From assembly GCA_037142915.1 (NCBI GenBank), contig JBAWZR010000045.1, positions 1 to 8,637 on the forward strand: DNA of 8,637 nt, given 5' to 3'. Below are positions 1-6,531 of the stretch, in pieces. The translations under genes were made by a program, and so were the position numbers. This DNA comes from JBAWZR01 sp037142915. GTDB taxonomy: Bacteria; Patescibacteriota; Minisyncoccia; Moranbacterales; UBA1568. Under the pieces are notes generated by a model. The model was not told the origin of the DNA and did no database searches. It saw only the letters and a program-made list of their open reading frames with translations. Every line of letters begins with the position of its first letter. Positions within the stretch are counted from its first letter, which is position 1.

Positions 1-25
1 CTACATTTCCATTACACTCTTCTTT

Positions 26-967
26 TTATTTCTCGTCAAATGGTTTGAGCTGACCGCGAGCTGCTTGGGCCGAAGGGTAGCCTTTGTGATTGAGAACGGC
101 AGACAATTCCTGCTCGAGGCGAGCGAAACACTCCACGCCTTCTTCCTGAAAAGTCGTGCCGACCTGCACCATACTCGCCCCCGCCAGGAGAAATTCGAAT
201 ACATCCGTACCGGTGGCGATGCCGCCGACGCCGACGATATCGACCGTGTCACCGAGGAGCTGGTGAAAATTATACACATTGGCAAGGGCGACGGGTTTGA
301 TGCCCGGGCCGCCCAGACCGCCCAAGCCGTTCTTCGGTTTGATGATCGGCCTCTCTGTCTTTGGGTCGATGACGAGGGTATTACCGAGCGAGTTGATGCA
401 GGTGAGTAAGCGGACGGGAGAGCGTTTGATGATATCCGCCATTATCTGAAAATGAGCGAGATCGAAATACGGCGGGAGCTTAAGGCCAAGGGGCTTATCA
501 CCCAAAGACGAAATCGCTTTCAGTGTCATCTCAGTTTGCTCGAAATCATAACCGACTTGCGATTTGCCGGGAACATTGGGACACGAGAGATTGACTTCGA
601 TGAAATCGACGTCGCTCCGTTGGAAGGCGGATGTCATCGTGACATATTCATTTAGTGAAAAACCAGCAATGCTTGCGACGATTGGTTTGCTATAGCGTTT
701 CAATTGCGGGATGATGTCGAGGTAGGCTTTATAGCCGAGGTTAGGGAGTCCCATACTTTGGATACTGTTGCCGCCGGGGAGGGTGGCATAGCGCGGTTCG
801 GGATTGCCAATGCGCGGCAGGAGCGTGCAGGACTTCATCATGATGGTCGCGGAGTGGGAATCGCCGAGCAGTTGCAATTCTTCCAGAGTAGTGTCGCGTG
901 GGCCGGAAGCATTGCCGATGCAGGAGGCGAGCGGAATACCGGCGAGGGTAGTGTCAAGTTGTGCCAT
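26..967 (-). CDS. pyrD: Dihydroorotate dehydrogenase, class 1A (fumarate type)
   Basis: A cytosolic FMN enzyme that oxidises dihydroorotate to orotate in de novo pyrimidine synthesis; class 1A members pass electrons to fumarate. Numbered from the ATG at 967, the 313-residue protein has the class 1A hallmark NLSCPNVPGKSQVGYDF at 126-142, with Cys129 as the catalytic base (Cys130 in Lactococcus PyrDA, about 311 residues). Also visible are TKS-like MMKSCT (43-48), SMGLPN (71-76), GLKLPPYFD (161-169), INSLGN (191-196) and the FMN-phosphate motif GVGGIATGTDVFEFL (246-260). The frame is open upstream to an ATG at 1006, but those 13 extra residues are a hydrophobic stretch absent from the family, so 967 is preferred. 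Neither start has an SD and I see no confident promoter. No other pyr gene is adjacent. The family call is firm; the electron acceptor is inferred from class. Confidence 0.93.
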   Translation of the reverse strand: MAQLDTTLAGIPLASCIGNASGPRDTTLEELQLLGDSHSATIMMKSCTLLPRIGNPEPRYATLPGGNSIQSMGLPNLGYKAYLDIIPQLKRYSKPIVASIAGFSLNEYVTMTSAFQRSDVDFIEVNLSCPNVPGKSQVGYDFEQTEMTLKAISSLGDKPLGLKLPPYFDLAHFQIMADIIKRSPVRLLTCINSLGNTLVIDPKTERPIIKPKNGLGGLGGPGIKPVALANVYNFHQLLGDTVDIVGVGGIATGTDVFEFLLAGASMVQVGTTFQEEGVECFARLEQELSAVLNHKGYPSAQAARGQLKPFDEK

Positions 968-1044
968 AAATAATGTGAGTAAAAGAATAGACTTCTTTAC
1001 AAGCATAGCGTAGGAATCAATGAAAAGAAAGTTTTATATTTTTT

Positions 1045-1143
1045 GTCATTGCGAGCGAAGCGCGGCAATCTCGTTTTTAGAAAAGAAAGTTTTGTGTTTT
1101 TGAGGGGATTGCCACACCCCGCTTAAGCGGGGTTCGCAATGAC
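1045..1143. repeat. Paired REP-like palindromic element, copy 1
   Basis: A 99-bp intergenic element bounded by perfect 10-bp inverted termini, GTCATTGCGA and TCGCAATGAC. Each half folds on itself with an ATTGC...GCAAT outer stem: the left half around GCGAAGC (1056-1062), the right half around the perfect palindrome CCCCGCTTAAGCGGGG (1117-1132). An A/T-rich spacer with TTTGTGTTTTTG joins the halves. A second copy lies at 3297-3406 in the same orientation. The form matches bacterial REP/BIME units, which in other genomes are mobilised by RAYT transposases; none is encoded here. It lies between divergent pyrD and mnmA, so it could also stop antisense transcription. Confidence 0.88.
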
Positions 1144-1152
1144 AATAACAGA

Positions 1153-1183
1153 TTGCTTGATATTTCGCGGGTTCTGGTATACT
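1153..1183 (+). promoter_or_regulatory. Extended -10 promoter for mnmA
   Basis: TATACT at 1178-1183 is preceded by TGG (1175-1177), giving an extended -10. Candidate -35 boxes are TTGCTT (1153-1158, 19-bp spacer) or TTGATA (1157-1162, 15-bp spacer); neither spacing is ideal, so the extended -10 probably carries recognition. Transcription would start near 1190, leaving about 27 nt before the mnmA ATG at 1217. Confidence 0.65.
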
Positions 1184-1216
1184 ATGAAGGGTAATTTGTG
1201 TGATGCGTTGACGGGT

Positions 1217-2281
1217 ATGAATATCGCGGCATTGGTATCGGGTGGAGTAGACAGTTCGGTGGCTTTGCGCCGACTGGTGGACGCGGGACATACCGTGACG
1301 GCTTTTTATTTGAAAATTTGGCTCGAAGACGAGATGGCCTTCCTCGGGGAGTGCCCGTGGGAGGACGATCTGAAATATGTGCGGGCGGTATGCGAGCAGG
1401 TCGGCGTGCCACTCGAGGTTGTGCCTTTTCAGAAGGAATATTGGGAGCGTATTGTGAGCTATACCATCGCTGAGGTGAAGCGAGGTCGGACACCCAATCC
1501 AGATGTTCTCTGCAATACCCGCGTGAAGTTCGGTGCTTTTTATGACGCGGTGGGGAAAAATTTCGATCGGATTGCGACAGGGCATTATGCGCAGGCAGAA
1601 ACGAAGGATGGGAAAACTTTTCTTAAAATGTCGCCCGACCCAGTGAAAGACCAAACTTATTTTTTGTCACAACTCACGCAGGAACAAGTAGCGCGGGCAA
1701 TGTTCCCGATCGGCGATTTGCCCAAGTCGGAGGTGCGACGACTCGCTGCCGAGTATCAATTACCAAATGCGGATCGGCCGGATAGTCAGGGCTTGTGTTT
1801 TCTCGGGAAAATTCGTTTTGATAAATTTCTCGAGTTTCATCTCGGGACGCGCACGGGCGATATCGTCGATTGGGAGACGAAGGAGAAATTGGGCGAGCAC
1901 CAAGGCTTCTGGTATTACACGGTGGGTCAGCGGAAGGGCATCAAGCTCTCCGGCGGGCCGTGGTTCGTAGTAGCCAAAGATGTGGATCGGAATATCGTAT
2001 ATATCTCTAACGCGTGGCGGAGTATGGAGACGGCACGCGATACTTTTATTGTTGAAGATATAAACTGGATCAGCGGTACGCCGTTTGGAAAATATAAAAG
2101 CAAGAAACTACAGGTTAAAATCCGTCACGGCGAAAGGCTTTATGAATCGCGAGTAAAATTATTGGAAGATGGAAGGTTGCAGGTGAAATTGAATGAATGT
2201 GATATGGGTATCGCGCCGGGGCAGTTTGCAGTCTTCTATGACGGAGAGTATTGTTTGGGTGGAGGGGCAATTGGAGAATAA
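1217..2281 (+). CDS. mnmA: tRNA-specific 2-thiouridylase MnmA
   Basis: Adenylates U34 of the Glu, Gln and Lys tRNAs and inserts sulfur to give 2-thiouridine; cytosolic. The 354-residue protein opens with the PP-loop ATP site SGGVDSS (8-14). It has the two catalytic cysteines in their usual settings: Cys99 in GRTPNPDVLCN and Cys194 in PDSQGLCFLG. YYTVGQRKGI (233-242) and the terminal CLGGG (346-350) are also family signatures. I chose the ATG at 1217, five residues before the PP-loop sheet, because the upstream ATG at 1139 lies inside the REP element and the one at 1184 overlaps the promoter start region. The SD is weak (GACGGG just upstream). The segment ECPWEDDLKYVRAVCEQVGVP (45-65) resembles the plant/organelle-like MnmA subtype as I recall it. 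Six bases separate it from the protease gene, which suggests a two-gene transcript. Confidence 0.96.
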   Translation: MNIAALVSGGVDSSVALRRLVDAGHTVTAFYLKIWLEDEMAFLGECPWEDDLKYVRAVCEQVGVPLEVVPFQKEYWERIVSYTIAEVKRGRTPNPDVLCNTRVKFGAFYDAVGKNFDRIATGHYAQAETKDGKTFLKMSPDPVKDQTYFLSQLTQEQVARAMFPIGDLPKSEVRRLAAEYQLPNADRPDSQGLCFLGKIRFDKFLEFHLGTRTGDIVDWETKEKLGEHQGFWYYTVGQRKGIKLSGGPWFVVAKDVDRNIVYISNAWRSMETARDTFIVEDINWISGTPFGKYKSKKLQVKIRHGERLYESRVKLLEDGRLQVKLNECDMGIAPGQFAVFYDGEYCLGGGAIGE

Positions 2282-2287
2282 AAATAT

Positions 2288-3277
2288 ATGAGAAAGATTT
2301 TCGATTTTATTTTAATTTTGGCGGTGGCGGTTTTTTCGATCGCCTACAGTATTAACACGCCTTTTCGTGAGGGAGTGATCGCTGAGGTGCAAATGATCCG
2401 TTTGCGGACGCTAGCTCAAAATATTCAGGCGATTCCTCAGGAGGTGAAGCACTCTACAGTGGGAGGATGCCCAGCACCGATTACCTATCGCGTGAGTGAT
2501 ATCGATCCGCGATTCGGAGTGACACGCGAGCAAGTGATGGTGCAATTGCAAGAGGCGACACAGGTATGGAATATCGCCGCGGGTGGGGGGCTCTTGGTGT
2601 ATCGGGATGATGGCGTGATGCCGGTGAGCTTGGTATATGACGAGCGGCAAGCATTGGCGGTGGAGATTGAAAAAGAATCAGGGACACTTCAGACGCAGGA
2701 AGAGAGATTGAAGTATATTAATCAGAAATACACGACTCAGAAAAAAGTGGTTGATGCAAAAAAATCGGCATATGCGGATGGGCAGGATCAATATGATAAA
2801 GCACTGAGCGATCTCGAAGACAATGTACGGAAGTATGAGGCTGATCCGGCGAATTATGATAAGCAGGCATACGCGGATTTGTTGAAAAAGCAAAAAAAAG
2901 TCCGGCAGATGTACGCCGACTTAGAGTCACAGCGCCAGGATATCAACACCGCCGTGGCCGCGTTGAATGCGTTGGTGAGTAATTCCAACACGATCAAAAA
3001 CTCCTTCAACAGTACCGTGAGTACGTACAATCAGTCAGTCGATGCCAAGCAGCAGACGCAAGAGGATTTCGCGGGCGTGTATTTTTCCGATCGTCATATC
3101 GAGATTTACCAATTTTTGAATACCGATGAATTGCGGTCGGTGTTGATCCATGAGTTGGGGCACGCCCTCGGATTCGAACATAGTACCGATCCACGTTCCA
3201 TTATGTATTACGAAGCGCAGCCGGGGCAGGTCTTGACCGATGTGGATAAGCAGAAGGCCTTGGATTTGTGTAAGTAG
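2288..3277 (+). CDS. Membrane-anchored matrixin-like zinc metalloprotease with coiled-coil insert
   Basis: Probably an extracytoplasmic zinc protease; its substrate is unknown. The 329-residue protein has one N-terminal hydrophobic segment (about 5-23), an uncleaved anchor or signal peptide. A matrixin-type strand/helix region follows (CPAPITYRVSDID, 61-73, then a helix ending in WNIAAGGG near 94-101). Residues about 122-257 form a Lys/Gln/Glu/Asp-rich, heptad-like helical insert. The catalytic helix then comes: HELGHALGFEH (288-298) gives zinc ligands His288, His292 and His298 with Glu289 as general base, and SIMYY (304-308) is the Met-turn. The active site is complete. The ATG at 2288 follows GGAG (2273-2276) by 11 nt, an SD inside the end of mnmA. 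The family assignment rests on motif order; the long insert before the active site is unusual for matrixins. Confidence 0.87.
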   Translation: MRKIFDFILILAVAVFSIAYSINTPFREGVIAEVQMIRLRTLAQNIQAIPQEVKHSTVGGCPAPITYRVSDIDPRFGVTREQVMVQLQEATQVWNIAAGGGLLVYRDDGVMPVSLVYDERQALAVEIEKESGTLQTQEERLKYINQKYTTQKKVVDAKKSAYADGQDQYDKALSDLEDNVRKYEADPANYDKQAYADLLKKQKKVRQMYADLESQRQDINTAVAALNALVSNSNTIKNSFNSTVSTYNQSVDAKQQTQEDFAGVYFSDRHIEIYQFLNTDELRSVLIHELGHALGFEHSTDPRSIMYYEAQPGQVLTDVDKQKALDLCK

Positions 3278-3296
3278 GGATAGCTCTTTCTCTTCT

Positions 3297-3406
3297 GTCA
3301 TTGCGAGTCCGCCACGGCGGACGCGGCAATCTCAGCTGAGAAAGAAGATGCTTTGTGTTTTTGGAGAGGGATTGCCACACCCCGCTTGGGCGGGGTTCGC
3401 AATGAC
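3297..3406. repeat. Paired REP-like palindromic element, copy 2
   Basis: A 110-bp element with the same 10-bp inverted termini as copy 1 (GTCATTGCGA and TCGCAATGAC). The right half is nearly identical to copy 1: ATTGCCACACCCCGC, then loop TTGG, then GCGGGG. The left arm differs: the GCGAAGC loop of copy 1 is replaced by GTCCGCC-AC-GGCGGAC (3307-3322), again a perfect hairpin. The spacer conserves TTTGTGTTTTTG. It begins 20 nt after the protease stop and ends 35 nt before the RNHCP start, so it may act as a 3' transcript barrier or stabiliser. Open frames running into it from either side are artefacts. Confidence 0.88.
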
Positions 3407-3440
3407 AGGAATTTTTTGTTTTCGTTTTTATAAAAAATGT

Positions 3441-3749
3441 ATGACCTTTATTCGAGTGAAAGAAAATTTCGTGTGTGGGCACTGTGGGATGAGTGTGATT
3501 GGTGATGGGTATACCAACCACTGTCCGATGTGCCTGTGGAGCCAGCATGTGGATACGAGTCCGGGTGATCGGGCAGCCATTTGCCATGGATTGATGCGCC
3601 CGATACAAGTTGATATCGAACGAGGGGAGAATATCCTCACGCATCGGTGCAAGCTCTGTGGCTATATCAAGCGCAATCGTATAGCAGAAGGAGACAATCG
3701 TGAATCGATGATAGCTGTGATGCGTGGTTTGCAGGGGTTTGTCCAGTGA
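3441..3749 (+). CDS. RNHCP domain zinc-ribbon protein
   Basis: A 102-residue member of the RNHCP family, named after its motif and without a settled biochemical role. Visible here are CGHC (12-15), NHCPMCLWSQHVD (26-38), PGDRAAICHGLMRPI (41-55) and HRCKLCGYIKRNR (68-80). The paired cysteines (12/15, 28/31, 70/73) and nearby histidines look like two structural zinc sites, implying a nucleic-acid- or protein-binding role by inference only. The frame is open back to 3240, but that part is translated from the protease tail and the REP element. The ATG at 3441 directly precedes the conserved domain and is preferred. There is no SD. TATAAA at 3429-3434 sits 6 nt before the ATG, which would suit a leaderless message, but no good -35 is visible. 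Confidence 0.88.
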   Translation: MTFIRVKENFVCGHCGMSVIGDGYTNHCPMCLWSQHVDTSPGDRAAICHGLMRPIQVDIERGENILTHRCKLCGYIKRNRIAEGDNRESMIAVMRGLQGFVQ

Positions 3750-3751
3750 TA

Positions 3752-3780
3752 TTGACAGTCTACCTAACCCGTGCTACTGT
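3752..3780 (+). promoter_or_regulatory. Sigma70-type promoter for the 132-residue protein
   Basis: A perfect -35 TTGACA (3752-3757) is followed by a 17-bp spacer and TACTGT (3775-3780), preceded by TGC as an extended -10. It starts three bases after the RNHCP stop codon. The predicted start near 3787 gives a 5' leader of about 110 nt. Confidence 0.7.
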
Positions 3781-3792
3781 GGTGGAGCATCA

Positions 3793-3814
3793 GATGAAGG
3801 AAATTTTCCTCATC
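3793..3814 (+). promoter_or_regulatory. Hairpin at the 5' end of the leader
   Basis: GATGA (3793-3797) pairs with TCATC (3810-3814), and GGAA (3799-3802) with TTCC (3806-3809), with A3798 bulged. The stem starts about 6 nt after the predicted transcription start. An ATG at 3794 inside it opens a 17-codon frame ending TAA at 3845-3847. The GGAG before that ATG (3784-3787) lies largely upstream of the predicted start, so translation is doubtful. A protective 5' stem is as likely as regulation. Confidence 0.4.
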
Positions 3815-3895
3815 GATCCAAGTTACTCCCAAGACAAATCACTATAAGGCATTTGTTTTTGGGCTTTAAAAATTTTAAAAAAGAGGAGAAGTCAA

Positions 3896-4294
3896 ATGAC
3901 TTCAATTAAAGACAATCAAAATACCGTCAAGGCACGTATTCAAAAAGTTGTGGCCCAGTACATCGCCGAAAAGTTGGCATACTATGTCTGGTTGCAGACG
4001 GGTGAAACTGGCTGCGATAAGAATATGAAAACTGCCAAACTTATTCAAACCTGGTGCCTAAAACGAGGAAACTTGTTGGCAGCGTTTATTCCGATGAGCG
4101 ACATTGTGTCAAGAATAGAGAACTACTGTGACAGAACAAACATTTGTAGCCAGTTTGATTGGTCGACGCAGGATGTCGAGAATTTTTTCAATCAGGCGCA
4201 CGAACAAGATATGGTCGCTGCTAAAGAGGTGATTGAGAAGTCAGCGCCGCATGTTGTAGCGCTGTACTTAATATCGCATCCTAACCTTCTATAA
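3896..4294 (+). CDS. Unrecognised 132-residue protein
   Basis: I do not recognise a family. The protein appears soluble and mostly helical, with no signal peptide or membrane segment, and four cysteines (40, 54, 78, 84) that are not in an obvious metal-binding spacing. The N-terminal third is basic and helical (about 5-30), and the C-terminal half is acidic to neutral (QDVENFFNQAHEQD, 92-105). The start is well supported: GAGGAG at 3883-3888 lies 7 nt before the ATG, one of the two strongest SDs in the window. It is a single-gene unit, with its own TTGACA promoter in front and an intrinsic terminator behind. Its codons look somewhat more A/T-rich than those of neighbouring genes, which could mean later acquisition; this is an impression, not a calculation. 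Confidence 0.75.
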   Translation: MTSIKDNQNTVKARIQKVVAQYIAEKLAYYVWLQTGETGCDKNMKTAKLIQTWCLKRGNLLAAFIPMSDIVSRIENYCDRTNICSQFDWSTQDVENFFNQAHEQDMVAAKEVIEKSAPHVVALYLISHPNLL

Positions 4295-4340
4295 ATTTTT
4301 TGAGGGTTTGGAATTTTTTTAGAAGCTGTTTCGACAAGAT

Positions 4341-4386
4341 GCCGCTGGAGTAGAATTTTTACTTCGGCGGCTTTTTCTTTTTTAGA
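4341..4386 (+). terminator. Intrinsic terminator after the 132-residue protein
   Basis: A stem of about 12 bp pairs GCCGCTGGAGTA (4341-4352) with TACTTCGGCGGC (4360-4371), including T-G wobble pairs. The loop is A/T-rich and the stem is followed directly by TTTTTCTTTTTT (4372-4383). The T-tract orientation makes it a plus-strand terminator. Read on the minus strand, the same stem follows the stop of the LTD gene but lacks a good T-tract, so bidirectional use is uncertain. Confidence 0.85.
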
Positions 4387-6403
4387 AGAACTTTTGCAGC
4401 CACGCATTGAGCGCCTCAAAAAGAAACGCGAGTGGGTTTTTACTTGAAAGAATTGCAAATGATGAAGGAGTTGCTGTGAGAGGTACCGGCAGATTGACCG
4501 TGTAGGCGCCGAGAACGAGTGGCTGGAGAGGGAGCATCGCAACAGAGTTTTCTTTTTGGCTCATGCTGCCCAGAGGAATAACTATTTCAGAATTTAAACT
4601 TTTTTGTGTTGAAATGTTTACATCTTTCAAGTCTAGGTCAGTTGAAACGTTTATGTTTGTTGTTGCAGTCGCGAGCGGTTCAGTGTTTGTATTTTTCTCA
4701 GCGAGGTTGGATGAAATTGTTGAACTTTTTAAGGGCGAAGATGAAGCGCCTGAAACACCACCCGGAATCCACGCCCACTGTCGACTGGCGAGGCGAACAT
4801 ACCGATCATCATCTTTGGCGGTTTTGGTCGGCGCGGTGTAGCGGACGGTTTGGAGTGTTCTCCCATCGGGGAGGCGGAGGGCGATCTGACTTGAACCATT
4901 ATTGAGCGTGAATCGACTGTCGGCACTGGTGAGCGTGACGGTTTTTTTCGGTTTGAGAATGATAGTGCTCAGGATAGTGTGATTGACGAATGACTTCGTC
5001 CCGGTTGATTTGGTGGCGATCTTCCAATTTTTCAGACGGACGGTTTTCTTGGAGAGATTTTGGAGGACGATGGTTTCGTGGTCGGTGTCACTGCCTTTCG
5101 GGTTGGGCGTGAGGCTCACGATGCGGATCTTAGATTTCGGGTATTTGCCGATGGTGATGCGTTTGGTTTTGACAGTCGTTTCACTCTTATCCTTGATGGT
5201 GAGCGTGACGGTATATTTTTTGGTTTTTGCGTAGGTGTGAGTCGTGACTGCTTTGTAACTCTTGTGACCGTCGCCAAAATCCCATACATATTTGAGTGTG
5301 TCGTGGTCGGTATCGGAACCTCGGGCGGAAAATTTGATGGCCGTGTTGACATAGCCTTCCGTGGGGATGGAGGTTTTGGCAGTGGGGAGCGTGTTGAGTC
5401 GGTTGGGCGCGCCTGGCGTAGTGAACTGACTCCACCGCCAGCCACTGGGAGAAAAATTATACGAAACATTTTCGGTGCTTGTGCCGTAGTGAACGGTGTC
5501 GACGAGTGTGCTGTTCGGGTCGATGAGCGAAACGGTTTCATTACTGTTATTCAGCGCGAAGGTAAATGTAGAGCGATACAGTATGAAGAATTCGTTTGGT
5601 TCGATGAGCGTGTCGTTAGGAAAAGTATAATGACCGGTTTTGGAGGCATCGCGGAGTGTCCAATTCTTGAGATTGATTGCCCCCGCACCGAAATTAAAAA
5701 GCTCGATATATTCTCCCGTGGCTTCGTCGCCGGTGGGATTGGGGAGTATCTCGTTGAATCGCACGGTCGTGGCATTGTTTGTCGGCAGAGGCGTTGTCGG
5801 ATCAGTCGTTGGTGGCACTGTGGGTGGAGTGATAATAATTGGCGGAAAAATTTCAAAGTCGTCAGCGTTATTACCAGTGTCCTGCCATTTACCGTCGGCG
5901 TTTTGTTTACGGACGAGCTGTTGGTTTTTGCCGGGTTGGATTGCGGGACTCGAAGAGCTGTTGCATGAATTGCCATAACTTACCTTGTCAATAACGGGTA
6001 TCGTCTTGTCAGAGAGGATGAGCGTATCGTTTCCCGTTAGTTTGTTTTTATAAAGGAGCGTGAAGAAAGTACTGGTTGCGGAGGCCTTTTCGTATTTGAG
6101 AAAGATTGTCTCTTTAGGTTTGAACTCTGCGGGGAAGTGGGTTGTTGTGTCGGGAGAAATCATACCTCCTTTATCACATAGAGTTGGTGTCTTGTGATAT
6201 TTGACGAGCGCCAGACCGTTTGTCGGTACGGTGTCATTTTCGGTATTGGTGACCTCGATGTATTCGTTGTCAGCCTCATTCGTTCCGCCTTCGACTTGAA
6301 TTTTGGTAATCAAAATAGCGCCCCAGGTGGTGGGGATGAAAGTGAAGAACAAAAAAAGAGAAAGTGAAAAATAAGTGAGGAGAGGGAATACTAGCCGGTA
6401 CAT
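4382..6403 (-). CDS. Secreted multi-domain LTD/PKD surface protein
   Basis: A 673-residue exported protein, probably on the cell surface. An N-terminal signal peptide (hydrophobic 5-25, probable cleavage near TTWG-A at 28/29) is followed by a divergent lamin-tail-like domain (about 30-145, EYIEVTN at 47-53). A Pro/Thr linker follows (187-212). Next come a typical LTD (214-309, FNEILPNPTGDEATGEYIEL), a PKD domain (about 340-418, with WDFGDGH at 374-380 and YTVTLTI at 397-403), and a third LTD (about 425-523, ending LPDGRTLQTVRYT). The rest is a Ser/Thr/Asn-rich tail, and the last 20 or so residues are hydrophobic and aromatic (NPLAFLFEALNAWLQKFF). LTD and PKD domains are beta-sandwich modules that serve adhesion or scaffolding; no catalytic domain is seen. 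There is no SD before the ATG; a promoter lies about 40 nt upstream. The specific role is unknown. Confidence 0.88.
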   Translation of the reverse strand: MYRLVFPLLTYFSLSLFLFFTFIPTTWGAILITKIQVEGGTNEADNEYIEVTNTENDTVPTNGLALVKYHKTPTLCDKGGMISPDTTTHFPAEFKPKETIFLKYEKASATSTFFTLLYKNKLTGNDTLILSDKTIPVIDKVSYGNSCNSSSSPAIQPGKNQQLVRKQNADGKWQDTGNNADDFEIFPPIIITPPTVPPTTDPTTPLPTNNATTVRFNEILPNPTGDEATGEYIELFNFGAGAINLKNWTLRDASKTGHYTFPNDTLIEPNEFFILYRSTFTFALNNSNETVSLIDPNSTLVDTVHYGTSTENVSYNFSPSGWRWSQFTTPGAPNRLNTLPTAKTSIPTEGYVNTAIKFSARGSDTDHDTLKYVWDFGDGHKSYKAVTTHTYAKTKKYTVTLTIKDKSETTVKTKRITIGKYPKSKIRIVSLTPNPKGSDTDHETIVLQNLSKKTVRLKNWKIATKSTGTKSFVNHTILSTIILKPKKTVTLTSADSRFTLNNGSSQIALRLPDGRTLQTVRYTAPTKTAKDDDRYVRLASRQWAWIPGGVSGASSSPLKSSTISSNLAEKNTNTEPLATATTNINVSTDLDLKDVNISTQKSLNSEIVIPLGSMSQKENSVAMLPLQPLVLGAYTVNLPVPLTATPSSFAILSSKNPLAFLFEALNAWLQKFF

Positions 6404-6441
6404 ACAAAAAAAGAAAAATCACTCGAAAAAGTAATATGTCC

Positions 6442-6470
6442 AGTATACACAAAACCTGCCGAAGTGACAA
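6442..6470 (-). promoter_or_regulatory. Promoter for the LTD/PKD gene
   Basis: Read on the minus strand, TTGTCA (6470-6465) and TATACT (6447-6442) are separated by exactly 17 bp, a near-consensus sigma70-type promoter. The start near 6435 gives a leader of about 32 nt, T-rich and without an SD, before the ATG at 6403. Its -35 box overlaps the -35 of the divergent plus-strand promoter. Confidence 0.72.
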
Positions 6471-6491
6471 AACCAGTGGAGGTGATACACT
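6464..6491 (+). promoter_or_regulatory. Divergent promoter for the TsaB-like gene
   Basis: GTGACA (6464-6469) and TACACT (6486-6491) are separated by 16 bp, with TGA before the -10 (6483-6485) as an extended element. A start near 6498 leaves about 34 nt before the ATG at 6532. The -35 occupies the same bases as the minus-strand -35, so polymerase could not bind both at once. Confidence 0.5.
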
Positions 6492-6531
6492 GAAAGCGAC
6501 AGGACTTTTGACTTTATGAGGAGTGATATGT

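Noticed and set aside
968..1006. N-terminal extension of pyrD that looks like a signal peptide (MLVKKSILLLTLF)
   Set aside because: Class 1A dihydroorotate dehydrogenases are soluble and begin close to the ATG at 967; there is no SD at 1006, and the extension has no family support.
1139..1216. Upstream in-frame starts for mnmA
   Set aside because: The ATG at 1139 lies in the terminal repeat of the REP element, and the one at 1184 lies at the promoter start region; the family's first strand begins right after 1217.
3240..3440. Long N-terminal extension of the RNHCP frame
   Set aside because: It is translated from the end of the protease gene in another frame and from the whole REP copy 2; the conserved domain begins after the ATG at 3441.
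3794..3847. 17-codon frame in the leader of the 132-residue protein (begins MKEIFLID)
   Set aside because: The GGAG that would serve as its SD lies largely upstream of the predicted transcription start, and the ATG is inside a hairpin; too weak to call as a gene.
3724..3909. 61-codon open frame between the RNHCP gene and the next gene
   Set aside because: It overlaps the end of the RNHCP gene, a promoter and the leader, and has no SD or recognisable sequence.
5060..5968. 302-codon plus-strand open frame inside the LTD/PKD gene
   Set aside because: It is antisense to a well-supported secreted protein, shows no recognisable domain, and has low-complexity Gly/Val/Arg/Asp composition typical of a shadow frame.
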